A DNA stretch of 64,000 nucleotides from Ctenosaura bakeri (taxonomy: Eukaryota; Chordata; Lepidosauria; Squamata; Iguanidae), in NCBI GenBank assembly GCA_948474755.1, contig CAOLHI010002533.1, positions 1 to 64,000 on the forward strand, given 5' to 3'. Shown here piece by piece: positions 35,272-45,540 of the stretch. How positions within the stretch are numbered: position 1 is the stretch's first letter; each line of letters opens with the position of its first letter. Below the pieces are notes generated by a model that did no database searches, was not told the DNA's origin, and saw only the letters and a list, made by a program, of their open reading frames with translations. A program made the translations under genes and the position numbers.

Positions 35272-37429
35272 TCTGTTTCTCTTTCTACCAGCAGTAGCAG
35301 TAACTTTCACTTGGGAAAAAATGGAGAAAAGTGGAAAAGGCTGGTTAACCTTTTAAAGTTTAAAGCTTATCAGTAGCTGCACAGCACCCCACATAACAGG
35401 GTCACTGGGTGGCCATCCATGTGACCCTTCTTCCCCACTTTCATTTCTCAATCTGAGTCAGAACATGCTCAGTAAAGAATAACAGAAGCAATGCCATTAC
35501 ATCACACTGAAATGCAATAAATGACAGCCCCTGTAATACTCTTCCAGCCCTTTAGTGTAAAAAGAAGCTAATTACTAAAGTAGCTTATTGCAAGGAGCAT
35601 GTTATTTCCCAGCTCTGATGTATTCTATCTGCATAAACCTAAGTGATTAGGGATAGCATAAAAGAAAGTTCAGTGTATGAAGGAGCATAATTATTTGTAG
35701 TTTTGAGGGTGGAATGATATGGGAAAGACTGGAAAGTGCATGACTTTTGAGGATGGAGTTATAGGCTGTTAGCTGCTAAATGGTGCCAGTTGTCTTCTTG
35801 AACTTTATGCAATAAAAATGTCAAAAAGAGCACATGTTTGCTTGAGGGGTATGTGTCCTGATTCAGAGCCATACAGAGAGCTTGACTGAACCAATCCTAA
35901 CTCACAGATAAATAAAATGAAAGTGTGTCATTTGCCAGATGGGATCTACGTGAACCCAGGTGGTGATCAGTCATTGCTGAGGGCTTTGCCTGGAATAAAT
36001 GCCCTAAAGGAACTAATTTAAATGAGCGACTAGTTGTCACAGAGTTCTCTAATAGAAAATTGCTTCATAGGACAACTATGAGCAGTAGGAGTGAGTTGAT
36101 CTATGTCAATTAAATAAGGTTGTGATGTTTTCTTATTTGGTTAGAAACATAATACAGTGGCTGTGATCCTGCCTTAAGCATTTCTGTGCCTTTCCCCATT
36201 CCAGTAGCTGTTAAGCTTGGGTGGGGAAGGGGAGGAGAACTGCTGCTGCTTACTATAGAAAATGAAGGGAAGGAGAGGCAGAAGATGTGGACAATCTCAG
36301 CTTCCAGGGGAAAAGAATCAAGGGTGTGCTCCCTTTCCCTTCTCCCCAGAGCTGAGACTAGTTTCATATTCCTCCTCTGAATATCTTTCCTTCCCTGTCC
36401 ACTGGTAAGTGGCATGAGCAGTGACTCCTCAGGGCCTGACAGCTTTCCGATAGGAAAATTTTGGATGGGGAGCAAAGGGCTAGAGAATAGATCCCTGCAA
36501 CCTGTCTGTAAGGGGAATATGTATGCATTATCCAAATTTATACAGAGATATGTTATTAGTAAAATTCTAGCCAATGTGCTGTACTTTGAAGGACAATACA
36601 CTATTGACCTCACTCGCTGATGAAGCATTTGCTACAATTCTGCATTTCTTTTTCCATTTCCAATAATATTTTCCCTGCCAGGCCTATTAGATCATGAATC
36701 TTCATTTTAAATATATGTACAGATTATAGGGAACCTAGTTAAATAGCAATGACAGTATCATTTCCTTTGAACCTTAAGCATGATCTAGCCAAAGACAAGT
36801 TTTATTCCTACTCAGTTTAAACAAAGCTATGTCCTTAATTCTCTTCATATGTACTCAATTTTTGGATGCACTGTCCTCCTGAGTAATATTTACTATTTTT
36901 TTTATTAACTACCACAGCACTGCTAATTTTAAAAGTAAAAATCTAATCCGTGGAAAATAAATTTAGGACTGACTACAAATATATTGTAATTATGAACAAT
37001 ACAAGAGGTTGGCAGTAACACGTTACAAAGTAACACAGTACTTGTAGCTCATTACTTCAGTAGTAACAACCACAAAAAAGCAAGAACAGTTGGGCTATGT
37101 TGCAGGGGCTCCACCACTGCACCAAACTTACCCCAGTGCTGTGTACTTTTTCTTTATGACACATCTCTACTTATCTTTTCTAAAAATCCAATCCTTTTCT
37201 GATAAGTCCCCAGAAATGCTTATTTTCACAGTGCTTTATAGACCCATAGTACTAGTATGTTATAATGTTGTATCTCAATAGTGCTCCAGAAACTACAATG
37301 TAAGACATTTGGAGAGGATTCCCACAATTTTGCTAGGCTTTCAGAGAATCTGTGTGTCTCCCATAGATCCTGGAATTTGCTGTAAGGAGTACTACATAAG
37401 TGGTCATTTGGGAGGAAGCCCTGCACAAC
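35272..37429. other. Unclassified non-coding DNA
   Basis: No gene or transposon is recognised. The minus-strand 172-codon frame at 36110-36628 has no domain or codon signal I can support. Confidence 0.45.
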
Positions 37430-37439
37430 AAATAAACAT

Positions 37440-37912
37440 CAGATATATGATTCTATAGCCGTGTTTAAATATTTGAAGGGATGTCATGTCGAGGAGGGAG
37501 CAGGCTTGTTTTCCACTGCTCTGGAGACTAGGGCCATTTCTGCAGTAGACAAATGGCTGGCCGGCCCCTCCCGAAACTGCAAACCCCAGGATTCCATAGG
37601 ATGTTGAAAGTGGAATCATAGCGCTATAACAGGCTCATGCGGAAATGGCTTAGGACAAGGAGCAATGGATTCAAGCTGCGGGAAAAGAGATTCTACCTGA
37701 ACTTCACGAAGAACTTCCTGATGGTCAGAGCTGTCTGGCAGTGGAATATTCTGCCTCGGAGTGTGGTGGGGTCTCCTTCTTTGGAAGTTTTTAAGCAGAG
37801 GCTGGATGGCCATCTGTTGGAAATGCTTTGATGTGTGTACCTGCATGGCAGGGGATTGGACTGGATGCCCCCTGGGGTCTCTTCCAACTCTATGATTCTA
37901 TGATTCTATATA
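37440..37912 (+). mobile_element. CR1 LINE 3' end, split by a MITE
   Basis: Pieces 37440-37531 and 37651-37912 join. The first decodes to the CR1 'L-K-G-C-H-V-E-E-G-A-G-L-F-S-T-A-L-E-T' type region. The second carries 'gattcaagctgcggga', 'aacttcctgatggtcagag', 'agcagaggctggatggccat' and the terminal 'ctatgattctatgattct' repeat. The minus-strand and plus-strand short frames over it are remnants or shadows of this. Confidence 0.88.
37532..37650. mobile_element. Internally deleted palindromic MITE inside CR1
   Basis: The left end ggccatttctgcag and right end 'catgcggaaatggct' are inverted, with tag on both sides (37529-37531, 37651-37653). The right arm is full (aaccccaggattccatagga, gttgaaagtggaatcatag) but much of the left arm is missing, giving 119 bp. 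The surrounding CR1 shows the uninterrupted target 'gagactaggac'. Confidence 0.85.
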
Positions 37913-39474
37913 TAAGTTTGGGGGCATGTGGCGGCAGCAGTGGTTAGCTGCAGCCTGGCTGGTTTGGTGGGGGGGGAAGGGACTGCCTAATTTTAGGAAG
38001 GAAAACAACTACCAATTAGCATGGACATGTTAGAAATGTACAATACAGCAACTTGCAATTGCAAAACATGTAATGATAAAGGCAGCAACCCGACATTCAA
38101 AGAAAATAATTAGCAGTGCAACAAGTTAGTTGCTGAGACTAATATTCCAGGCTTTGGAAATGAAAACACCAGAAATCCATGTCTGTTATACTGAATGAAG
38201 GAAATAGAATTCTCTATTGAGGTTTGACATGCTATGCGTATTATCAAATTAATGAACAACTGAGCAGTCATTTTGCAAGACAGTATTAATTACAAGTATG
38301 TTAACCATTTTGGACACAAAAACATCATTCTCACTCATTGAATGAATTATGAATATTTGAAAGTTAAATATGTGATAGGTTTACATTGCTGTTTTAAAAT
38401 ACTTTATTTCCTTTAGGTCATTAAGGAGTTGATTGCATTTGGATCAATTTGTGATAGTTTGTGCTCTCTTAAAGGTTCAGTTTGCATTAGGTTTGATAAA
38501 CTGCTGAGCTTCTTTCTCTTAACAGTTTTCCAGAAATGCTAAGAAGTCTGATTGAGTTCTCAAGTCCTCTGTCATCCATGACTCTAAAACATTTATTCAA
38601 CCTTACAACTCCTTCACCTACATTTGATTGCTGCCACTTCTCCTTACCATTCTGACAGGAAGAAGACGGGAACCAGACCCATGCAATGATTAAAGCCAGT
38701 ATGACTGCTTGAATTAGTTGCTCAAGGGCACTGAAACAATAGTAACATTACACATAGGGTTATAGAACCAGATCTCTTGCATCCATGGGATTTTGTTAAA
38801 ATGAATTTCTCTAGTTTAGTTCTTACAAGGTCATGTCATGTGAGTGTATTTTTTTTTTTTAAAAAAAGCATCTCATACATTCAAAATATCCACCTATAAA
38901 ACAGACAGGGTTGCCTTAGGCAAGCCACTATCTCCTAGTCTAGCAAACTTCAAAAAACATAAAAAGATTTCACAGTAAAAAAAAAAAAAAAAGGGTAAAA
39001 AAATGTTGCTTTGCAGAGGAAGGACAGCTTTATTATGTGATGATAAATCACATACAGATAATCCGGCCACCTTTCCCCAAATTCTAGCAGTTTGTATAGT
39101 CAAGCATTAACATAGTAAAAATGGTCAATATATGGCTTAACACACTAGGAAGGGAAAGTTTATTTTAAAAAAAAATGCTCAAAAATGCATTTCTCAAGTG
39201 AAGGAAAGCTTTTGCTGCAAGGGAGGAAGAGGCTATCTAGTGTGTTCAAGGAATGTTGTGTCACTCAGTTGCTGCTATTGCTGCCTCTGTACATATTTTC
39301 TTCTCCTGTGGCCTATTGACAAGCTTCCAACTTCCTGTTGGCAGACTCAGGCCCAACTACTGCATCCCCATGTCCAGCTGTGTCACCTCTGGGTGTTGGG
39401 GGTGTAAAATCAGGTCAGAACTGTTCAAGCATCTTTTGCAAGAAAAATACAGGAAGTGCTATCTGTCAACTAAC
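37913..39474. other. Unclassified AT-rich DNA
   Basis: Nothing recognised except poly-T/poly-A runs near 38851-38867 and 38977-38992. Confidence 0.5.
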
Positions 39475-39477
39475 TGA

Positions 39478-39679
39478 GGACATTCCTACACTACACTGTT
39501 ATAGTGCTATTATTCCAGTTTCAACATCCTATGGAATCCTGGGGTTTGCAGTTTAAGGAAGGACATTTAGAATTCTCAGCCAAAGAGCTATTTGGCCTTA
39601 GTAAACTACAAACCCCAGAATTCCACTGGAGATTGAAAGTAGAATAATAGCATCACAACAGTGTAGGGCAGAAATGGCC
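39478..39679. mobile_element. AT-rich palindromic MITE, GGCC(C/A)TTTC-end group
   Basis: Ends 'ggacattcctacactacact' and 'gtagggcagaaatggcc' are inverted. The arms and centre match the 35070 copy almost block for block over the same 202 bp. Flanks are tga and tag, so the target duplication is uncertain. Confidence 0.8.
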
Positions 39680-40089
39680 TAGGATTTAGTATAAGCTTCT
39701 TGTTTTAACATTCAAAGCCATACACAACTCAGCTACTCCTTATCTTTCAGTCCTTATTTCTTGCTTGAGATCTGTATTCCAGGAACTATAGGCTCCTCAC
39801 CCATTCAAGAGTTTCTTTCTCCTTGGCCCAGCTTTGCCCTTTCTTGATTGCTTCTGATAATCGCCTCCCTTAATATTTGTGGGATGCTCCTTCCCTCCTT
39901 ATTTTTAAATCTCAGTTGGAAACTATCTTGTTTTTAAAAGCTTTTGGAGTTTAGTTTAATGTTGTTCTATAACTTTGTATAGTTTGATTAAATGTACTTG
40001 TCAGTTTGTTTTATATAACAGTAGCATATTTGCCCAGCATTGCCCAAGATTTTATTTTCCTCTTAAGAACTCACCAGACTGTTTTCTCC
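39680..40089. other. Possible LINE-like 3' untranslated remnant
   Basis: Phrases such as 'cattcaaagccatacacaac' and 'aaatctcagttggaaactat' recall 3' parts of L2-like LINEs, but I cannot confirm a family. Confidence 0.3.
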
Positions 40090-40090
40090 A

Positions 40091-40370
40091 GTACCTGTAA
40101 CTTTTCCTCATATTTCCCAATACAATCTGTATTCAGCGTTATTTACAGACACAGTTTGGGTTCCGGAGGGAATCCACTCTTCTCCTCCTTGCTGCTAGGC
40201 CTTGTCTCCATAGCAACCAGCCTATTCAAGTAGCTGTAACTTATCTCTATATTCCCCAATCCAATGTGTGTTCAGAGTTGTTAACATAGACAGGGTTTGG
40301 TTTCTGAGGGAATACACTGCCCTTCTTCTTGCTGGTAGGCCTCATCTCCATAGGAACTGGCTTGAGGCCC
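40091..40370. repeat. 139-bp direct tandem duplication
   Basis: Two diverged copies with offset 139: 'ctgtaacttttcctcatatt' (40095) and 'ctgtaacttatctctatatt' (40234). The later blocks 'agggaatccactcttctcc' and 'agggaatacactgcccttc', and 'taggccttgtctccatagca' and 'taggcctcatctccatagga', correspond. Not seen elsewhere in the window. No frame is preserved. Confidence 0.8.
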
Positions 40371-40728
40371 AAGACCTCTTGGCTGAGAATTTTAATAGCC
40401 CCTCTCTTAACTGCCAACCCCAGGATTCCATAGAATGTTCGCAGACAGACAATCGTATGAGGTCTTCACCTGTCTGATACAGACAAACAGACAAGATCGC
40501 TCACAAACTTTGACTTTTACATAGTAGTGTTTTGGTATTTTACCTGAATAATTTATTCTGTAGTTGAATGGCATTGTTTTACTATTCCTTCCTTCCTTTT
40601 GTGTTTGTGCATGTATATACCTTTGGCAAGACCCACTGTTTCTGGTTACTTTACTTATACATAGATGATAATTCTATATACATATATGGGAATTTGAGTG
40701 AAAATCTTTGCAGTTCTATGCAAAAGTA
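40371..40728. other. Unclassified DNA with a MITE scrap
   Basis: At 40375-40440 the phrase 'gaattttaatagcccctctc', 'aaccccaggattccatagaa' resembles the centre and right arm of the AT-rich palindromic MITEs. Confidence 0.4.
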
Positions 40729-40880
40729 GCATGTGGTATTTTTGCACAGAAATTAGCATTTTCTGCACAGGAAATAGCATTTTCTGCACAGGAAATACTA
40801 TTTTTGCACAAAATATTCTCTGTGCAGAAGATGCTGCTTTCTGTGCAAAAATACCATGTGCAAATTCTGTGCACAATGTC
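40729..40880. repeat. Imperfect palindrome with internal 21-bp repeats
   Basis: The left arm 'atgtggtatttttgcacaga' pairs with right arm 'tctgtgcaaaaataccatgt'. Inside, 'agcattttctgcacaggaaa' is repeated in tandem and pairs with 'ctctgtgcagaagatgctgc'. The centre lies near 40805. It looks like a MITE or fold-back relic, unrelated to the other families here. Frames of 70-90 codons on both strands are mirror translations. Confidence 0.75.
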
Positions 40881-41007
40881 CCAAACTACGAGTCATTTTC
40901 AAAAAGTGCACAATCTTCAGACACTTTCTAACAGCTGGAAGAAAATTGCTAGAATTGCTAGAATTATTTACTGCTACCTTTGAGAATGGAAAACCTGTCC
41001 ATAATAA

Positions 41008-41056
41008 AACTTTCATCTTAAATTGGTAAGGATTAAGGAAACCAAATCCTCTTATT
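41008..41056. repeat. 49-bp repeat, partner at 46199
   Basis: Starts aactttcatc, ends cctcttatt. Identical to 46199-46247 except for one base. Flanks show no similarity. Confidence 0.85.
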
Positions 41057-42180
41057 TCACTAGTGGCTGAATTGTTTGACCTGCCAAAACCTTGATATAT
41101 TGCAAGGAATCTTGAATACTATCCATGTTTTTCCCCTTCTCAACAGTCAAGGCAATGATTATGAATTATCCAACTGATGAATAGAGTATTGATGGTCCTC
41201 TTACAACTAGGAATGGATTTATGGCAGTAAAATAGATGCAGTGGATCCAAGCCTCCAGTACTTCAAGCTGAGTTATGAACTGGGCTGGGGTCTGGGACTA
41301 ATGACTTACAACATCTCTTCCCCATCAGACCAATGCAAATATGTCACCTTTTATCATTTTCTTTTAATCATTCCCACTTCTACTTTATTTAATCAAGTGC
41401 TTAGATCAACTGGCTGATCTGCACCCTGGCCAACTTTTATTTTAAAATTCCCTTTACCAAGTAAGCACAATAGAGAGAAAAATTAACCAAGGAGAAGACT
41501 GACTGAAAATAGTTCCCGGTTCTTCTGTTCTCCCTTCCACGGATATGGAAAATAAATAAAAAAAATAAAATAAAACAATCATTGTATAACACAAAGTTCT
41601 GTGTTTAAACAAGCTTGCTTTCAGATTCCACCTCTTTCTGTCTTTCCTGTCTCTGTATTGTTCTGCTAAATTACTACCCGGTGTCTGTTTCCTTATTCTG
41701 TTCCTTCTCTTTGGGTCACTATATTTCTCTTCCTATCTGCTATCTTAACTGTTCTAAACTTTTCCCTATAAATTGTGAATTCATTGCGTACTTACAATTA
41801 TCTGTTATCTCCTGATCATTTTGTAACAAAAATCAGAAGCACTACTATCATGTTGCCATGGTTGTTCCACTGGGAAAACATTATGACCCAATTCAGAGAT
41901 ATAACAGTATCAATTTGATTCACCCATGGTTAATTAGATCTAGAATAGGTATTATTAAGTCTGTACATTTCTTGCTTCCTTCTCTTCTTCTTCTAATGTA
42001 CCTTAATAATTAAGGTGATATTTGGCTCACAGTTAAAGAGTCCTGAACAACATGCAATAGGAAGGATAGTCAGAGAGGAATTTGGGCCCCTGGGATGAAA
42101 CTGACTTGGAATTGCATGATGTTTCTCCTACCCCATCTTTAAATACTATTGAGAATTGTTTCTGTAAAGATAGACACTGT
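41057..42180. other. Unclassified non-coding DNA
   Basis: Nothing is recognised before the CR1 copy. Confidence 0.45.
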
Positions 42181-43142
42181 GAGTAGAGGATGGAAAAGTG
42201 TTGAAAGAGTAATAATCAATCACTTTGCTTCAATCTGGAGTAGAATGCTGCAGGGTTCTGTTCTGGAACCAAGACTCTTCAATATTTTTTTTTTAATCAA
42301 GGACTTAGGTGTTGGCTTAGAAAGAATTCTTATCAAGTTTGTGGAAGACAGAAAACAGAGAGGGGTAGCAAACATATTGGAAGACAGGAACAGAATTCAG
42401 AAGAACCTAGATAAACTAGAAAACTGGGCTGAAACGAACAGAATGAAATTAAACAGAGGCAAATGTAAAATTCCATGTTTAGGCCATAAAAATAAAATGC
42501 ACATTTATAGAATTGGAGATCTTTCGCTCAGCGTCAGTACATGTGAAAAGGACCTTCGGATATTGTTCATCATAAGTTGAACATGAGCCAGCAGTGTGAT
42601 GCTGCAGCAAAGAAGATAAATAATGTTTCAGCATGCACTAATAGAACTTTAGTTTTCAAGTGAAAGGAAGTAATAGTCACACTATATGCTGCACTAGGCA
42701 GGCCCCATCTGGAGTCTGCATCCAGTTCTGGGTGTCTCATTTTAAGAAGGATGTAGGCAAGTTGGAGTGGGTTCAGAGAAGTGCAACAAGGATGGTAAGA
42801 GGTATGGAGAACAAAATGTATGACGACAGGTTGAAGGAGCTGGGCATGTATAACCTGGCGAAGAGAAGAGTAAGAGGGTGACATGATCACTGTTTAAATA
42901 TTAAAGGGCTTTTTTAAGTTATAGAGAGAAATTTCAACTGAACATTAGAAGGAATTTCTTGACAGTAAGAGTGGTTCAACAGTGGAAACACTTACCTAGA
43001 GAGGCAGTGGAGTCCCTTTCTCTGAATGTTTTCAAGTAGAGGCTAGACAACTACCTGCTGGGATGCTCTATCTGGATTTTCTGCACTGAATGGGCAGGTT
43101 GGACATGATGGCCAAAGGGGCCCTTCCAACTAGGACTCTAAG
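42180..43142 (+). pseudogene. CR1 LINE reverse-transcriptase and 3' end relic
   Basis: A 143-codon frame (42149-42580) contains CR1 reverse-transcriptase blocks. 'QGSVLEPRLFNIFF' comes first; then 'LIKFVEDRK', which sits where the catalytic F-A-D-D is expected but has lost it; then 'NLDKLENWAETNRMKLN', and 'STCEKDLRIL'. A second frame (42660-42881) continues with 'WVSHFKKDVGKLEWVQRSAT' and 'RLKELGMYNLAKRR'. The 3' end, 'ggatgctctatctgg' to 'cccttccaactaggactct', follows to 43142. Frame breaks and the lost catalytic residues make it inactive. 5'-truncated. Confidence 0.9.
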
Positions 43143-43262
43143 GCAATGTCCCAGTAATTTGCTTCCATTGTTATAATCTGGGCAACAGATTGTGTAGGTA
43201 CATAGTTCATCTAGTCACAGTTGGTATTAGCCAGTTGGTGTTGGTATATCACTCATATGTAA

Positions 43263-43943
43263 GGACATGTCCGCATGATGTCACTATCTCGCAACAGCAG
43301 CAGGTTGTTTCTGGTCAAGGAGTTGTCCAGGATAGCCACATGACATTGTAGCTATCCAGCTGCTGTCCCATCCCCAAGTGTTGCAAAACTGCCTTATACT
43401 AGTTCCAGAAAAAATCCACGCACAGCCAAATTTAGCACTTCAATCCTGTCAGCTGACTCAGTATGGTACTGTAATAGCATTTGAGAGCACTTCCTTTTGT
43501 TGCAGATCCAGGAGTGCGTGGGGTGTGGGCATGCTCAGCTTGTCCCTCCCTCAATGACTCCCAAGTTTGAAATCTACCACCTCTCTGTGTTTATTTTAAA
43601 TTTCTCTTTTGAGTTAATTTTTTTATTTTTAATATATTTTTAGTGTTATAGTGCACAAATGCAATAGTGTACCAGCATGTCATGAGGTTACAATGTAGCT
43701 GCAATAGTATGGCTTACAAAAAAAAAAAAAAAAGACCAATCAGGGGCAGTGGGGTGAGGTGAAAGCAGAGAAAGGGAGTGGCCAAGGACACCGTAGTGCA
43801 GAAGGAACACCAGTGGCAATGATGCTAGTCATCTGCTTAAGGTTGAAGGGTGTGGAAGAGAGTGTTCCTAACCTGCTACCATCACACAAGTGGCAATGCT
43901 GGGATTGTAATAGAAGCTATTGAGGTATGGTGCAGAAAAGGCC
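43263..43943. mobile_element. Probable non-autonomous DNA transposon (681 bp)
   Basis: The left end ggacatgtccgcatg and right end 'tggtgcagaaaaggcc' are imperfect inverted versions of the window's common terminus. taa flanks both sides (43260-43262, 43944-43946). The interior does not match other copies and includes a poly-A run at 43720-43734. It may be one element or two partial ones. Confidence 0.45.
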
Positions 43944-43946
43944 TAA

Positions 43947-44105
43947 GGTATTCTAACCAAGCCAACCGGCATTGTTGTTTTATATGGAATGTCCATATTC
44001 AGTTCAAGTTTGCAAAAATGGATTTGGGGATGTGGTGCTGTTGTGCATGCAGATATGATGTGAGACATACAATGGGTTGTGCAAAGTTGCCATTCAGCAC
44101 AACAC
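43947..44105. other. Short unclassified spacer
   Basis: Nothing recognised. Confidence 0.5.
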
Positions 44106-44108
44106 TTA

Positions 44109-44517
44109 GCCCCTTTCGCACCTTACCTCGTTCCAGTGTTGTCGCGAGGGGATCACATGAGAAGCCTCTTGCAAGAGGCACTTGCATCCCCTCCGCTTCC
44201 CCTCCACACCAGCTCCATGCTTGGCGGAAGGAAGCATGAGGGCTTTGCCCCTTCCTTCCACAGCACAGCTGGGTACATTCTAGGCTGCGCTGGGGGAGGA
44301 AGTGCGATGGCTGTGCATCCAGAGGCTCTGCACACAAGGTAAGTGTGAGTGAGGCACGGGAGGGATTCCGATCGCATGAAAATGATATACTGCGTGATCA
44401 CCGCCTAATGGCCTTGGGAGCATTGTGTGATTGCGAGGACATCATCTGGAATGGTCCTCGCAATCCTGCAGTGCTCCCGAGGCCATTTTGCAACAGGACT
44501 GGCATGCGAAAAGGGCC
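44109..44517 (+). mobile_element. GC-rich non-autonomous DNA transposon, subfamily A
   Basis: Ends 'gcccctttcgcaccttacct' and 'catgcgaaaagggcc' are inverted, with tta on both sides (44106-44108, 44518-44520). It carries 'aggtaagtg' at 44337-44345 and the doubled right terminus (ggccattttgca paired with tgcgaaaagggcc). 409 bp. The 80-130 codon frames on both strands are not genes. Confidence 0.88.
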
Positions 44518-44520
44518 TTA

Positions 44521-44807
44521 TACAGTACAATCAGTGCATAACTCACCATACAGCAGTTTATGCTGCACAACTTTGATGTCAGATCTTGACTATAGTATTC
44601 CTATTTAAATTATTTTCACATTTCTATACATACATAGCATGCGAACATTTTAAGAAAGTTGGTGATCTTGTTTGTCTTTTTTTGTTAAAACATAAACAGT
44701 CACCCCTTGCTTTTTGGTTGAAGCACAAGTGGATACTCAATTTGTTAAATTATACTTTCCTAATCTTCATGAACCAGAAAACTCTGATTTAAATCCTCAC
44801 TACAATC
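44521..44807. other. Unclassified AT-rich spacer
   Basis: Nothing recognised between two adjacent transposons. Confidence 0.5.
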
Positions 44808-44810
44808 CTA

Positions 44811-45277
44811 GGCCCTTTCCAGACGTGGGGAGGGAACCGTGTGAAAACGGGACTCACCGGATTTCCTGAGCATCAGAGTGAGTCTGTTGGGATGGGGAGC
44901 AGTGCGAGCTCATTGCTCCGCACTGCTCCGGTGTCCAAAATGGCGGCTTCCAGTTGGTGGAGGCTCTCCACCAACCGGAAAAGCTCGCCAGCTGAAAGCC
45001 CGCCTCCGGAAGATCTGCAGGCACGCACTTGTGCGTGCCTGCAAATCTGCCCCGGAGTGTGGCGATGGAGCAACACGGAGTCACACGCTCCGTGTTTTTT
45101 AAAAACCTCTAAAAAGAGGTTTTTAAAAAACATGCTGAGCGACCAGTTCTGGTTGCACAGAACCGGACTGAGGTATGACACTACAAAAAGTAGTCCGCCC
45201 CAGTCCATTCTACGGTGCAGAAGACCTCCGTCGGAGGTCGCTCTGCACCATTTTAAAAGCCCGGTGCGGAAGTGCCC
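44811..45277 (+). mobile_element. GC-rich non-autonomous DNA transposon, subfamily B
   Basis: The left end ggccctttccagac and right end 'ggtgcggaagtgccc' are inverted, with cta on both sides (44808-44810, 45278-45280). 467 bp, collinear with the 31294 copy. Shared blocks include 'gactcaccgg', 'ctccaccaaccgg', 'agctcgccagctg', 'gaagatctgcag'. It contains an internal perfect hairpin near 45097-45130 (cgtgttttttaaaaacctct with agaggtttttaaaaaacatg). Confidence 0.88.
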
Positions 45278-45424
45278 CTAGTTTCCCAATCAGGACCAAA
45301 TCACAGTTTGGCTTGGGAAGTGTTACATCCTACAGGTGGGGCAGTTAAGTACAGCAGGCAGTTCTTAGAAGCTAAGCTATCCATTCTGTAGCTGAGCATT
45401 CCAGAGACAAGGTGAACTGAAAGC
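45278..45424. other. Short unclassified spacer
   Basis: Nothing recognised. Confidence 0.5.
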
Positions 45425-45426
45425 TA

Positions 45427-45475
<49 letters not shown>

Positions 45476-45540
45476 TATTTTCTATCCCGCCTCTCCCCAT
45501 GGATCGAGGCGGCGAACAACAATAATACATTGATTGCATT
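45425..45540 (-). mobile_element. L2-type LINE 3' terminus, minus orientation
   Basis: A (taa)n array (45426-45474) is followed by 'tctatcccgcctctccccat' and 'ggatcgaggcggcgaacaac', the reverse of the 33577 terminus. Upstream LINE sequence, if present toward 45660, is too diverged to call. Confidence 0.75.

Noticed and set aside
36110..36628. 172-codon minus-strand frame as a gene
   Set aside because: No motif, no supporting splice sites, and its opposite strand is equally open; it is consistent with chance in 64 kb.
42570..42890. Minus-strand frame of 106 codons
   Set aside because: It is the antisense of the CR1 reverse-transcriptase relic.
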